This document shows positions 27,701-37,359 of a DNA stretch of 64,000 nt, piece after piece (position 1 is the stretch's first letter; every line of letters begins with the position of its first letter). The translations under genes were made by a program, and so were the position numbers. The notes below the pieces were generated by a model. It made no database searches. It saw only the letters and a program-made list of their open reading frames with translations, and was not told where the DNA came from. The DNA comes from Sphingobium cyanobacteriorum (GTDB lineage: Bacteria; Pseudomonadota; Alphaproteobacteria; Sphingomonadales; Sphingomonadaceae): assembly GCF_030580935.1 (NCBI RefSeq), contig NZ_JAUQOM010000001.1:868001-932000 (forward strand), in the 5' to 3' direction.

Positions 27701-28203
27701 GTGCCAAGTCCACCGATGACGTGATCATCTCCACCCATAGCGTAAATGACTTGGTTTTCGTCCAGATAGGTAAAGTCTATATTGTCTGAAAAATTACTGC
27801 CTTCAAGCCAATCGACATACTCTATATCTTTGAAACTGCCCGTTCCGATAGCAGTAACTTCATCATATCCAAAAGCGATGGTGACACCACTTGATGCGCC
27901 GATTAGGCTAAGAAAAAGGCGGTCTTCGCCACTGCCACCATCCACAATATCATTGTAACCGGCAAAAATAATGTCGTTCCCTGCACCTCCATTCAGGCGG
28001 TCGGTCTCTGCACCCGCGTCAAACAGAAGTTTGCTCGACGACGTAAAGAAGCCATAGAAATCACTATTCATATCGGCGGAGAACAGGAAATCGTTCCCAT
28101 AGCTGCCGCTCAACGTGTCGCTGCCGCCATAACCCGCAATTCGATCATCTTCATAATCGCCTTGAAGAAGATCGTCGGCTCCCGTGCCGATATATTTTGC
28201 CAT
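24736..28203 (-). CDS. Large RTX calcium-binding protein (1155 aa)
   Basis: Secreted hemolysin-type repeat protein built almost wholly of glycine- and aspartate-rich nonapeptides (GGxGxDxLx), arranged in repeated modules of about 120 residues that alternate repeat blocks with beta segments such as DDIYHVASAGDVVVEQAGEG. There is no signal peptide. The C-terminus (NIFYDADGSGAGAAVLFAQV then SNVDFLVLG) looks like the RTX secretion end, so a type I exporter is expected; none is encoded nearby. No protease or lipase domain is visible. The N-terminal third (27000-28200) is clearly AT-richer than the rest, suggesting mosaic origin. The start follows GGGGGATTATTAG. Confidence 0.9.
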   Translation of the reverse strand: MAKYIGTGADDLLQGDYEDDRIAGYGGSDTLSGSYGNDFLFSADMNSDFYGFFTSSSKLLFDAGAETDRLNGGAGNDIIFAGYNDIVDGGSGEDRLFLSLIGASSGVTIAFGYDEVTAIGTGSFKDIEYVDWLEGSNFSDNIDFTYLDENQVIYAMGGDDHVIGGLGTYYMSGGNGDDYLEARGSTRLLGGAGDDTLVGKRSSVAMGGAGNDLIYSTYQAYGGSGSDYIAGGEKIYGEDGDDELHAADQFGYSRGAYIFGGAGADRIFGGDYDDWMASGEFVAQNVSAYPDLSTEKDRLVGGAGNDVLSIGFGDDADGGDGFDTLYLSLGGASAGVTFNSIGITGAAPFLFSGSTIKNIEKLVYLRGSEFDDRLTIAVQADPIKVEAGAGNDIVEWESNSVNLSGGDGHDLFLAAGSGAIIDGGQGNDTVDYRKAAAGVTVSLLAGTGGAGDSLANVENVTGSAFDDILTGDFGINRIDGGTGADTMTGGAGDDTYYVDDAGDVVIENDGEGYDNIFASASVDASGNFVDYIYLTGSANANVTGNGLNNIIRANAGDNVLNGGAGIDQLSYSIATSGVTISLAAAGPQATGGSGTDTVSNFENIEGSLYSDHLTGDAGNNVIDGWHGGDTMAGLGGDDIFLVDHVLDNVVEVPGQGYDTIYSAVSYSLEGRDVEMLVLSGSGALNATGNASANTLIGNDDANMLDGKGGADLLVGEGGDDAYVVDGAGTRVIETAGEGYDSVRTSVDLNLSGQSIEAVRMLGTARVLVGGNVDSRIVGNDGVNLILAGAGDDRVFGGAGDDRIEGGAGRDYLDGGAGVDSLSYEHAAAGVVVSLGIDGAQNTRGAGVDAVTGFENIRGSAFADRLTGDDHGNVISGLDGADVMIGLLGDDVYYVDNAGDKVVEKVGGGYDTVFAVVDYRLVGNVEALTLTGRGNIDATGNGQDNVLTGNAGNNRLNGGAGADMMIGKGGDDIYHVASAGDVVVEQAGEGHDLVISSVAYTLGDHVEDLRFVGGENLVGHGNALANDMRGNAGSNTLWGGAGHDVLTGGAGGDNFVFDTALGADNVDRITDFSATDDHISLFRSAFGALGGENGSLAFGAFQTGAVALEADDRILFDSASGNIFYDADGSGAGAAVLFAQVTPGLTLSNVDFLVLG

Positions 28204-28338
28204 CTAATAATCCCCCAGAATCAGGCGCAAAAATAGCATCAGGACGTTGATCGTCAATCTCGCTTCGGCGCAAACGACCATCTTGCGCGCGTGAAACGGC
28301 GCGCCATCTTGAGCGCACCCCCTTGCCCCGTCCCCTCT

Positions 28339-28353
28339 GAACAAATAAAGAAC
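28339..28353. promoter_or_regulatory. LexA (SOS) box of alphaproteobacterial type ahead of uvrA
   Basis: GAACAAATAAAGAAC: two GAAC half-sites exactly 7 bases apart, the direct-repeat form GAAC-N7-GAAC (also written GTTC-N7-GTTC) known for alphaproteobacterial LexA. It ends 6 bases before the uvrA ATG, so LexA binding would block initiation. Binding itself is inferred. Confidence 0.75.
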
Positions 28354-28359
28354 GACCCT

Positions 28360-31275
<2,916 letters not shown>

Positions 31276-31316
31276 TTTATGCTTTTAAAACTATCCCAAA
31301 ATCATAAGCTCGTTCT

Positions 31317-31727
31317 GTGAGCGAACATACGGTAAATTGGCTAATCTACACGTGCCTGATCGGGTTGGTCCCGGTTTTTTCACGGCTTTGCGTGTGGATT
31401 GTATCTACTTCCGGCGTTGATCCAATCGCCGTGAGTGATTTGATAGCCTTTGGCTTAGTTCTTCACGTTTCAAATATTCATCAAGTCAATAGTTTGGATG
31501 AATATGATAGAAGATGGAAAAGTGTTCATAATGGGCTTTCATCAATTTTTATCGTCATTTATAGCCTTCTTATGTTCACAACTATAATAAAAATTGATAT
31601 TATAAATTATAAATCAATAAAAATAATGTCGATTTTACTAAGTTTAGTTTCGTTTATGCTTAGCTTTTCGGTATTTTATAGAACTAATGGAAAACCATTC
31701 CGAGATACAAATGGGATTGTTCAATGA
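31317..31727 (+). CDS. AT-rich operon gene 1: membrane protein (136 aa)
   Basis: Unrecognised. Three or four hydrophobic segments: about residues 8-30, 38-50, 74-92 and 104-121. The start is a GTG at 31317 lying directly at the first helix; no ribosome site is visible, so it may be leaderless or weakly translated. Base composition is extreme for this genome: only 10 of 60 bases at 31561-31620 are G or C. Its stop overlaps the next start (ATGA). First gene of a three-gene unit wedged between uvrA and a toxin-antitoxin pair; probably horizontally acquired. Confidence 0.7.
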   Translation: MSEHTVNWLIYTCLIGLVPVFSRLCVWIVSTSGVDPIAVSDLIAFGLVLHVSNIHQVNSLDEYDRRWKSVHNGLSSIFIVIYSLLMFTTIIKIDIINYKSIKIMSILLSLVSFMLSFSVFYRTNGKPFRDTNGIVQ

Positions 31728-31861
31728 AATTAATCCATCATATCCCGGAAATTATCTTAGGTATAGCAAGTATATCAGGTGCTGTTGGTAGCATCTGGTC
31801 GATATTTCATACTCGCAAAAAATACTACAATAATTATATAAAGAATCGGAGGAAACGGTAA
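31724..31861 (+). CDS. AT-rich operon gene 2: 45-aa single-pass membrane peptide
   Basis: The ATG at 31724 overlaps the stop of gene 1 (ATGA), and its TAA overlaps the ATG of gene 3. It has one hydrophobic segment (EIILGIASISGAVGSIWSIF, residues 8-27) and a strongly basic tail (RKKYYNNYIKNRRKR), so the tail should stay cytoplasmic. The overlap on both sides is the main evidence that it is a real gene. Small size and membrane type recall accessory peptides of phage-defence operons, which is only a suggestion. Confidence 0.65.
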   Translation: MKLIHHIPEIILGIASISGAVGSIWSIFHTRKKYYNNYIKNRRKR

Positions 31862-32718
31862 TGCGGAATTTTATCTATCTTGATTCTGATAAATTACGTT
31901 CGTTTTCTTCTCAAATGTTTGAGGGTGTTGCCGATTTTGTAGTTCGTTCCGAACAAAGCAACAACGAGACTAGTGCCGAACAAAAAGGGCCGGTTGGCAG
32001 CGGAAGGACGCTTGCCGATATATTTAAAGAATCTAGAGCAACTACGGAATTAAGGTTTCTAGAAGATCATGCATACAGTATATTTGAGGATAAAATATCT
32101 GAATCGAAAATGATTCAGAATGTCACATTTGAACAAGAGATATTAGATCTTCCGTTTTTAAAGGTCTGCGGTCAAACAAAAATCAATGACACGAGAGCAA
32201 CCAATGCTCTTGTATCCAATTTTAACAGCATCGGTTTGGCACTTTATACTGCTATAAATTTTCAATCTCTATCCGAAAAATCTCTCGGGAAATTTCCATC
32301 TGATAATGATTTAAAAAATCGAGCTAAAGCAGAGGGTATGCAGATGGATCAAAAGCTGTTGAGTAGCTTGTCTACTTTGATAGAATTTGGTCTTAATGGA
32401 ATGCTCGAAATTGAAATGACCTTTCCGTCATTTTCGTTTACTGCTCCATTAAAACGCGAATTTTTGAGAGAGAATGAAACAATTTTAATTCAAAAATATT
32501 CACGATTGCCGCATAAACACTTTACAGTTGTTGGTTCAGTTACACAGGTGAAAGATCATATAATTACGAGAGATATTAACAATGTTGGAGATCAAGATAA
32601 TATAAAGAAGGCCATTCGAGTTTTAAGCGAGCATATGCATAGCGTTGAAGATGCATTTGCTGGACCGTCATCAGGCGAAATTGTTCTTGATCCCATTGCC
32701 GTATACTTAGAATTTTAA
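31861..32718 (+). CDS. AT-rich operon gene 3: DUF6414-like protein (285 aa)
   Basis: Soluble protein. The N-terminus MRNFIYLDSDKLRSFSSQMF followed by EGVADF matches my recollection of the DUF6414 family, which has no described function. A EQKGPVGSGR stretch follows near residue 42; the C-terminal half is mixed alpha/beta (FTVVGSVTQVKDHIITRDIN). No catalytic motif is recognisable. The start has GGAGG nine bases ahead and overlaps the stop of gene 2, so the three genes are tightly coupled. AT-rich throughout. Family assignment is from memory and needs a profile search; the role is unknown. Confidence 0.7.
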   Translation: MRNFIYLDSDKLRSFSSQMFEGVADFVVRSEQSNNETSAEQKGPVGSGRTLADIFKESRATTELRFLEDHAYSIFEDKISESKMIQNVTFEQEILDLPFLKVCGQTKINDTRATNALVSNFNSIGLALYTAINFQSLSEKSLGKFPSDNDLKNRAKAEGMQMDQKLLSSLSTLIEFGLNGMLEIEMTFPSFSFTAPLKREFLRENETILIQKYSRLPHKHFTVVGSVTQVKDHIITRDINNVGDQDNIKKAIRVLSEHMHSVEDAFAGPSSGEIVLDPIAVYLEF

Positions 32719-32779
32719 TTGCATTTACAATTTGCATTCTTTAATCGACACAAATTTGGTTCGCTGATAACCTCCCTCC

Positions 32780-32956
32780 ATGACCAAACTCACCCCCATC
32801 GAGTCCGAGTTCGCGACGACCGAAGAGGCGGAAGCCTATGACGCTTGGTTCCGTGCGACGGTCGAAGCGCGCATGAAATCCAACCGGCCCGGAATCCCGC
32901 ATGACGCGGCCATGGCACGGATGCAGGCCATCATCGATCGGCGCAAGAAAGACTGA
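32780..32956 (+). CDS. Antitoxin of a type II toxin-antitoxin pair (58 aa)
   Basis: Short charged protein resembling small RelB/ParD/stability-type antitoxins, rich in A, E and R with likely helices (FATTEEAEAYDAWFRATVEA). The ATG at 32780 gives a frame whose TGA overlaps the toxin's ATG, the usual antitoxin-toxin coupling. Identification comes chiefly from the neighbour. Composition returns to GC-rich here, so it is distinct from the AT-rich island just upstream. Confidence 0.75.
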   Translation: MTKLTPIESEFATTEEAEAYDAWFRATVEARMKSNRPGIPHDAAMARMQAIIDRRKKD

Positions 32957-33228
32957 TGCTCCCGCTCATCTGGCACGACGAGGCCCTGGATGATCTGGAA
33001 AATATCGTCGATTTCATCGAGACACATAATCCGCTGGCGGCTGACCGTATCGGCAACGCCATCCGCCATGTCGCTGAGCGCCTGCCCGATCATCCCTATA
33101 TGTACCGTACAGGCCGCGTCCCTGGCACGCGCGAAGCGCTGGTGACACCCAATTATGTCATCATATACCGCGTCCACGACATCATCGAGATATTGGCGGT
33201 CAAACACACCCGCCAACAATATCCCTAG
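32956..33228 (+). CDS. RelE/ParE-family toxin (90 aa)
   Basis: Compact toxin of the RelE/ParE superfamily: starts LIWHDEALDDLENIVDFIE, then NPLAADRIGNAIRHVAERL, HPYMYRTGRVPGTREALV and ends NYVIIYRVHDIIEILAVKH. This helical hairpin plus beta-sheet pattern is typical, with the ParE group (gyrase poison) the best guess. The start overlaps the antitoxin stop. Full length. Confidence 0.88.
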   Translation: MLPLIWHDEALDDLENIVDFIETHNPLAADRIGNAIRHVAERLPDHPYMYRTGRVPGTREALVTPNYVIIYRVHDIIEILAVKHTRQQYP

Positions 33229-33308
33229 CCCCCTCCCCCGACAGCCGCTAACCCCTTGACCCAAGGCCACGACTCCGCTCGCGCGCCAGAAACGGGGAGG
33301 GACCAACC

Positions 33309-33656
33309 ATGACATTCCGCACCACCGCCGCCACGCTCGCCGCCGCCCTGCTGCTGGCCGCGCCCGCCGCGCGCGCCAATGACGGCGACGACAATGCCTT
33401 CATCCTCGTCAACAAATCGACGGTGGACGCGATCCAGTTCTTCACCAAGCGCAAGGATGGCAGTTGGTCGAACGACTGGCTCAAACTGCCGGTCAAGCCC
33501 GCCACCACCCGCGCGCTCAAATTCTTCGCGGGCGACGAACGCTGCGAAGTCCAGACCCGCATCGTCTTTGCCGACGCCAGCGAATTCAACAGCCCGGTCG
33601 ATTATTGCGGCGTCACCAACTTGGTCGTCACCGACAAGAACATGTTCACCCAATAA
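33309..33656 (+). CDS. Small exported protein (115 aa)
   Basis: Signal peptide at residues 1-23 (TTAATLAAALLLAAPAARA). The mature part of about 90 residues has two cysteines (DERCEV, DYCGV) that could bond and a pattern of short strands. The ATG follows GGGGAGGGACC. I do not recognise a family with certainty; similar short periplasmic proteins occur in sphingomonads. A perfect 14-bp hairpin follows 12 bp after the stop. Confidence 0.7.
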   Translation: MTFRTTAATLAAALLLAAPAARANDGDDNAFILVNKSTVDAIQFFTKRKDGSWSNDWLKLPVKPATTRALKFFAGDERCEVQTRIVFADASEFNSPVDYCGVTNLVVTDKNMFTQ

Positions 33657-33668
33657 TCGCCGCCAAAC

Positions 33669-33701
33669 GCCGCCCGGCCCGCCGCACGCGGGCCGGGCGG
33701 C
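33669..33701 (+). terminator. GC-rich terminator-like hairpin
   Basis: Perfect 14-bp stem (33669-33682 with 33688-33701) and 5-base loop right after the small exported protein. There is no immediate T-run, but TTCTCATTTT follows a few bases later. Probably a terminator or 3'-end stabiliser. Confidence 0.55.
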
Positions 33702-33785
33702 CCATCGTTCTCATTTTGTTCTGTCCTACACGCCCCCGATCTGCCTACCCTGCCGGCAAACCCTTTAGCCGGAGGCACGCGACCT

Positions 33786-34847
33786 ATGTCCTATCACGAC
33801 CCTATCCTCCCCACCGCGCACCCGCAAATCCGGGTCGATGGCTGGAGCCCCGCGCGGCAGCGCCGCTTTCTTGAAACCCTGGCCGCCACCGGCGTCGTCC
33901 GCCTCGCCTGCGAAGCGGTGTGCATCACCCCGCGCGCGGCCTATACGCTGCGCATCCGCCGCGACGGCGCGGCCTTTCGCCTGGGCTGGGACGCGGCGAT
34001 CCTCATCGCTCGCGCGCGCCTCGCCGATGATCTGCTGGCGCGCGCCATCACCGGCTGCACCGACACGATCCGCCGCGACGCGGACAATGTCGAAGTCACC
34101 CGCCACCGCCACGACAACCGCCTCGCCATGTCGATGCTGTCGCGGCTCGATCGCATGGCCGACTCGCCGCCCGAAGGGTCCGACGCCGCGCTCGCCCGTG
34201 TCGTGGCGCAGGATTTCGTCGCCTTTCTCGACCTGATCTGCCCGGACGATCAGGCGCGCGACGAAGCCGAGCGGCTCGACCTCCCCCGTCCCGGTGCCGA
34301 ACCGTCGGCCCGCACGATGGAGGACGCGCATATGCTCGACGGCGCGCCCCCCGACCTGCCCGATCCGCTGGTGGAGGACAGCGCCGCCATCCTCTCCCCC
34401 GCCGCCTCGGTCGCTTTGTTCATCGCCGCCCGCCTGCCGCTCCAGGGCGCGCAGAAACCGCTATTTTACGGCACCCAGGAACGGTGTGAACTTCGCCCCG
34501 AACCGCTCGTCAATCTTGCCACCCTGCCGCCCGATCAGGCCGCAACCCGGCTGCGCGGCGTCTGGTATGATGAGGATCGCGACGCCTGGCGCACCGATTA
34601 TCCCGCGCCGCCCGGCTTCACCGGCGACCAGGAGGACGATGTCTATGAAATCGATTATTACGAACGCGACCTGACGGCGGAGGAAATGGACGCCCTGGCG
34701 CAGCGGCAGGCGGACGAGCGCCGCCCCTATGAAGTCGCCGCCGCCCGCGTGCGCGACGCCTATTTCGGCTTCGTCGCGGCGGGCGGCATGGCGGGCGCGA
34801 TGGCGGGTGCCGGGGCCTCTTCCGGCGTCGCCGCCAGCCCCGGCTGA
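33786..34847 (+). CDS. Hypothetical protein with N-terminal helix-turn-helix (353 aa)
   Basis: The first 110 residues look like a DNA-binding module: GWSPARQRRFLETLAATGVV then RLACEAVCITPRAAYTLRIR, the kind of helix-turn-helix seen in phage terminase-like or transposase-like leaders. The remainder is unrecognised, very acidic in places (GDQEDDVYEIDYYERDLTAE) and ends in a Gly/Ala-rich tail. GGAGG lies 10 bases before the ATG. Proteins like this appear repeatedly in sphingomonad genomes, but their job is unknown to me. No phage genes flank it. Confidence 0.7.
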   Translation: MSYHDPILPTAHPQIRVDGWSPARQRRFLETLAATGVVRLACEAVCITPRAAYTLRIRRDGAAFRLGWDAAILIARARLADDLLARAITGCTDTIRRDADNVEVTRHRHDNRLAMSMLSRLDRMADSPPEGSDAALARVVAQDFVAFLDLICPDDQARDEAERLDLPRPGAEPSARTMEDAHMLDGAPPDLPDPLVEDSAAILSPAASVALFIAARLPLQGAQKPLFYGTQERCELRPEPLVNLATLPPDQAATRLRGVWYDEDRDAWRTDYPAPPGFTGDQEDDVYEIDYYERDLTAEEMDALAQRQADERRPYEVAAARVRDAYFGFVAAGGMAGAMAGAGASSGVAASPG

Positions 34848-34874
34848 CCGCGCCGCACGCCTGTCTGCACGACG

Positions 34875-34930
34875 CGATTTGCTATTTGCCCGGCGCTGCC
34901 CTATATGGGTGTGGCTACAGTCGCAAATCG
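34875..34930 (+). promoter_or_regulatory. Inverted repeat in the leader of the cold-shock gene
   Basis: CGATTTGC (34875-34882) and GCAAATCG (34923-34930) are perfect inverted copies 40 bases apart, about 105 bp before the csp start. A structured leader is common for cold-shock mRNAs. It could equally be a regulator site around the promoter. Confidence 0.35.
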
Positions 34931-35035
34931 ACAGGTCTTTCGGTGCTTTGCGGCTCCCTATCTCCTTCTTTCCCTGCCCCTTAGCAACCCGGCTCGTCCG
35001 CGTTGGACGCGCCGCATCGAAAGAAGGAATTCTTC

Positions 35036-35248
35036 ATGAGCATCACCGGAACCGTCAAATTCTTCAACGCCGACAAGGGCTATGGCTTCGTCGCTCCCGA
35101 CGATGGCAGCCCGGACGCGTTCGTTCACATCACCGCCGTCGAGCGTGCGGGCCTTGCCACGCTGCGTGAAAAGGACCGGATCACCTATGATCTGGAACAG
35201 GATCGTCGCGGCAAGATGGCGGCTGTGAACATCGCCCACGCCGAATAA
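35036..35248 (+). CDS. Cold-shock domain protein (CspA family)
   Basis: 70-residue single cold-shock domain that binds single-stranded RNA and DNA. RNP1-like KGYGFVAPDDG and RNP2-like FVHITAV are present, after the start SITGTVKFFNADKG. The ATG at 35036 follows GAAGGA. A leader of more than 100 bp with an inverted repeat precedes it, consistent with post-transcriptional control. Confidence 0.95.
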   Translation: MSITGTVKFFNADKGYGFVAPDDGSPDAFVHITAVERAGLATLREKDRITYDLEQDRRGKMAAVNIAHAE

Positions 35249-35388
35249 GCGGCCCGTGGTGCGGCGGGCTTCGGCCTGCCGTACCCGGTCGCTGGCCCCC
35301 GTCGCGTTCCTTTCGGGGGCGCGGCGGCGCGGGCCGGCCGGGCGTCGCTCTCATGGCGTCCGGCCATTTATCTTGCAGGAGCATGTCC

Positions 35389-35571
35389 ATGGCCGGCCCC
35401 GATTATCTCGCTCTCGCCGCCAGGGCGCATGACGAAGCCGCCGCCGCCACGCTGGACAATGTCCGCGACCGCTGCCTGCGTTCCGAAGCCGCCTTTCTCG
35501 GCATGGCGCGTCGCCAGGACCTGATCGACACCAACCGCGCCCGCCGCGAACGGGGCGAACAGATCAGTTGA
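35389..35571 (+). CDS. Small hypothetical protein (60 aa)
   Basis: Helical charged protein (DYLALAARAHDEAAAATLDN, RDRCLRSEAAFLGMARRQ). Of two nearby ATGs, the one at 35389 has GGAG 7 bases ahead. No recognised domain. Its position after the cold-shock gene may mean co-expression, but a 140-bp gap separates them. Confidence 0.65.
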   Translation: MAGPDYLALAARAHDEAAAATLDNVRDRCLRSEAAFLGMARRQDLIDTNRARRERGEQIS

Positions 35572-35682
35572 CGGCGATCGCCGCTCGCCCCGTCGCGGCG
35601 ATGGCGCGGCGCAATATTTCTGCGGAACTCCCCCGCACCCTGCCGGTTAATGCTCCGAACCCCAAAAAATGGAGCACTTCCC

Positions 35683-35880
35683 ATGATCCGCACCCTGATC
35701 TTCGGCGCCATCGCCGGTTATGTCGGCAAGAAGCTGTATGACGACGGCAAGCTGACCGAATTCAAGGACGACCTGGTCGCCCGCTATCATGATGCCAAGG
35801 CGAACCTGGACGCCCAGCGCGCCGACACCGCCCCGGTGATCAGCCCGACGACCAGCCCGGCCGCCCCGCTGGCGCACTGA
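35683..35880 (+). CDS. Small membrane-anchored protein (65 aa)
   Basis: Starts MIRTLIFGAIAGYVGKKLYD, a short glycine-containing hydrophobic segment, followed by a charged helix and an Ala/Pro-rich tail. It resembles small YtxH-like or coat-type proteins but is not assignable. GGAG lies 8 bases before the ATG at 35683. Confidence 0.65.
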   Translation: MIRTLIFGAIAGYVGKKLYDDGKLTEFKDDLVARYHDAKANLDAQRADTAPVISPTTSPAAPLAH

Positions 35881-36014
35881 TCTTCTCATTGTCCGGTTCC
35901 GGCGGCATATCCCCCCGCTTGCCGCCGGTCGCCGCCCGTCCGCCGCCATATCCCCCCTCTCTCGGCGGCCGGCGGGCGGCCCTCTTTTGTGGGGCAAAGG
36001 AACAAGGACAGGCC

Positions 36015-36371
36015 ATGCGCAAACCCATCCTCGCCGTCGCCCTGCTGGCCATGCTGCCGCTGGGCGCCTGTGCATCGGACAATTACGGCAGCAGCTACGG
36101 CTATGACCGCCCCGGCGACCGCCGCGGCCCGCCCCGCTACCAACGCCGTCCGATCCGCGACAATGAAGAAATCTACCGCGACCGCGACGGACGCTATTAT
36201 TGCAAGCGGGACGACGGCACCACCGGCACCATCGTCGGCGCCATTGCCGGCGGCGTGCTCGGCAACGTCATCGCACCGGGCGGTTCCAAGACGCTGGGCA
36301 CCATCCTGGGCGGCGCTGGCGGCGCCCTGGCAGGCCGGGCCATCGACAAGAACGACATCAACTGCGAATGA
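36015..36371 (+). CDS. Glycine-zipper lipoprotein (118 aa)
   Basis: Lipobox LGAC near residue 19, an Arg/Tyr/Pro-rich middle part, then a glycine-zipper 2TM-like segment (GTIVGAIAGGVLGNVIAPGG, TLGTILGGAGGALAGRAID). This layout is that of small outer-membrane lipoproteins of the 17-kDa antigen/RcnB-neighbour type. The ATG follows AAGGACAGG. It is followed by a strong terminator. Confidence 0.82.
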   Translation: MRKPILAVALLAMLPLGACASDNYGSSYGYDRPGDRRGPPRYQRRPIRDNEEIYRDRDGRYYCKRDDGTTGTIVGAIAGGVLGNVIAPGGSKTLGTILGGAGGALAGRAIDKNDINCE

Positions 36372-36377
36372 CATGAA

Positions 36378-36407
36378 AAAGGGCGCGGCAGTCATGCCGC
36401 GCCCTTT
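36378..36407. terminator. Bidirectional intrinsic terminator
   Basis: Stem AAAGGGCGCGGC/GCCGCGCCCTTT (36378-36389 with 36396-36407), 6-base loop, A and T runs on both ends. It separates the converging lipoprotein gene and etfA. Confidence 0.9.
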
Positions 36408-36426
36408 CCTACATCGTGACGCTGGA

Positions 36427-37359
36427 TTACAGCTTGCCGGTAAGCTCCGGCACCACCTTGAACAGATCACCGACCAGGCCATAGTCCGCCACCTGGAAGA
36501 TCGGCGCGTCCTCATCCTTGTTGATGGCGATGATGGTCTTGCTGTCCTTCATGCCCGCCAGATGCTGGATCGCGCCGGAAATACCGACCGCGACATAGAC
36601 TTCGGGCGCGACGATCTTGCCGGTCTGCCCGACCTGATAGTCGTTGGGGACATAGCCCGCATCGACCGCCGCGCGCGACGCGCCGACCGCCGCGCCCAGC
36701 TTGTCGGCCAGCGGGAAGATGACCTGCTCGAACGTCTCGCCATCCTTGAGCGCCCGGCCGCCCGACACGATGATCTTGGCGCTGGTCAGTTCGGGACGCT
36801 CCAGCTTGGCGATCTCGGCGCCGACGAAGGACGAAAGCCCCTTGTCGCCGGTCGACGCCACGGCTTCCACGACCCCGTTTCCGCCTTCCTTGGCCGCCTT
36901 TTCAAAGGCGGTGCCGCGCACGGTGATGACCTTCTTGGCATCCTTGCTCTTGACGGTCGCGATCGCGTTGCCGGCATAGATGGGGCGCGTGAACGTGTCT
37001 TCGCTCTCGACCGACAGGATATCGCTGATCTGCATCACGTCGAGCAGGGCGGCGACGCGCGGGGCGATATTCTTGCCGTTGCTGGTGGCCGGCGCGACGA
37101 AGGCGTCATGATGCTCCATCAGCGCGACGATCAGCGGCGCGACATTTTCCGCCAGGGCATGGCCGAAAGCGGCGTCATCGGCGACATGGACCTTGCCCAC
37201 GCCAGCAATCCTGGCGGCTTCGGCGGCGACGCCATCGACGCCCTGGCCGGCGACCAGCAGATGGACTTCGCCCAGCTTGCCGGCGGCGGTGACGGCGGAA
37301 AGGGTCGCGTCCTTGACGACGCCACCTTCATGTTCAACCCAAACAAGTGTCTTGCTCAT
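36427..37359 (-). CDS. etfA: Electron transfer flavoprotein alpha subunit
   Basis: 310 residues. Binds FAD and passes electrons from acyl-CoA and related dehydrogenases to ETF-ubiquinone oxidoreductase. The C-terminal FAD signature is visible ([20 protein letters not shown] followed by AIQHLAGM). Its ATG overlaps the etfB stop (ATGA), so the two subunits are coupled. Ends at the shared terminator. Confidence 0.97.
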   Translation of the reverse strand: MSKTLVWVEHEGGVVKDATLSAVTAAGKLGEVHLLVAGQGVDGVAAEAARIAGVGKVHVADDAAFGHALAENVAPLIVALMEHHDAFVAPATSNGKNIAPRVAALLDVMQISDILSVESEDTFTRPIYAGNAIATVKSKDAKKVITVRGTAFEKAAKEGGNGVVEAVASTGDKGLSSFVGAEIAKLERPELTSAKIIVSGGRALKDGETFEQVIFPLADKLGAAVGASRAAVDAGYVPNDYQVGQTGKIVAPEVYVAVGISGAIQHLAGMKDSKTIIAINKDEDAPIFQVADYGLVGDLFKVVPELTGKL

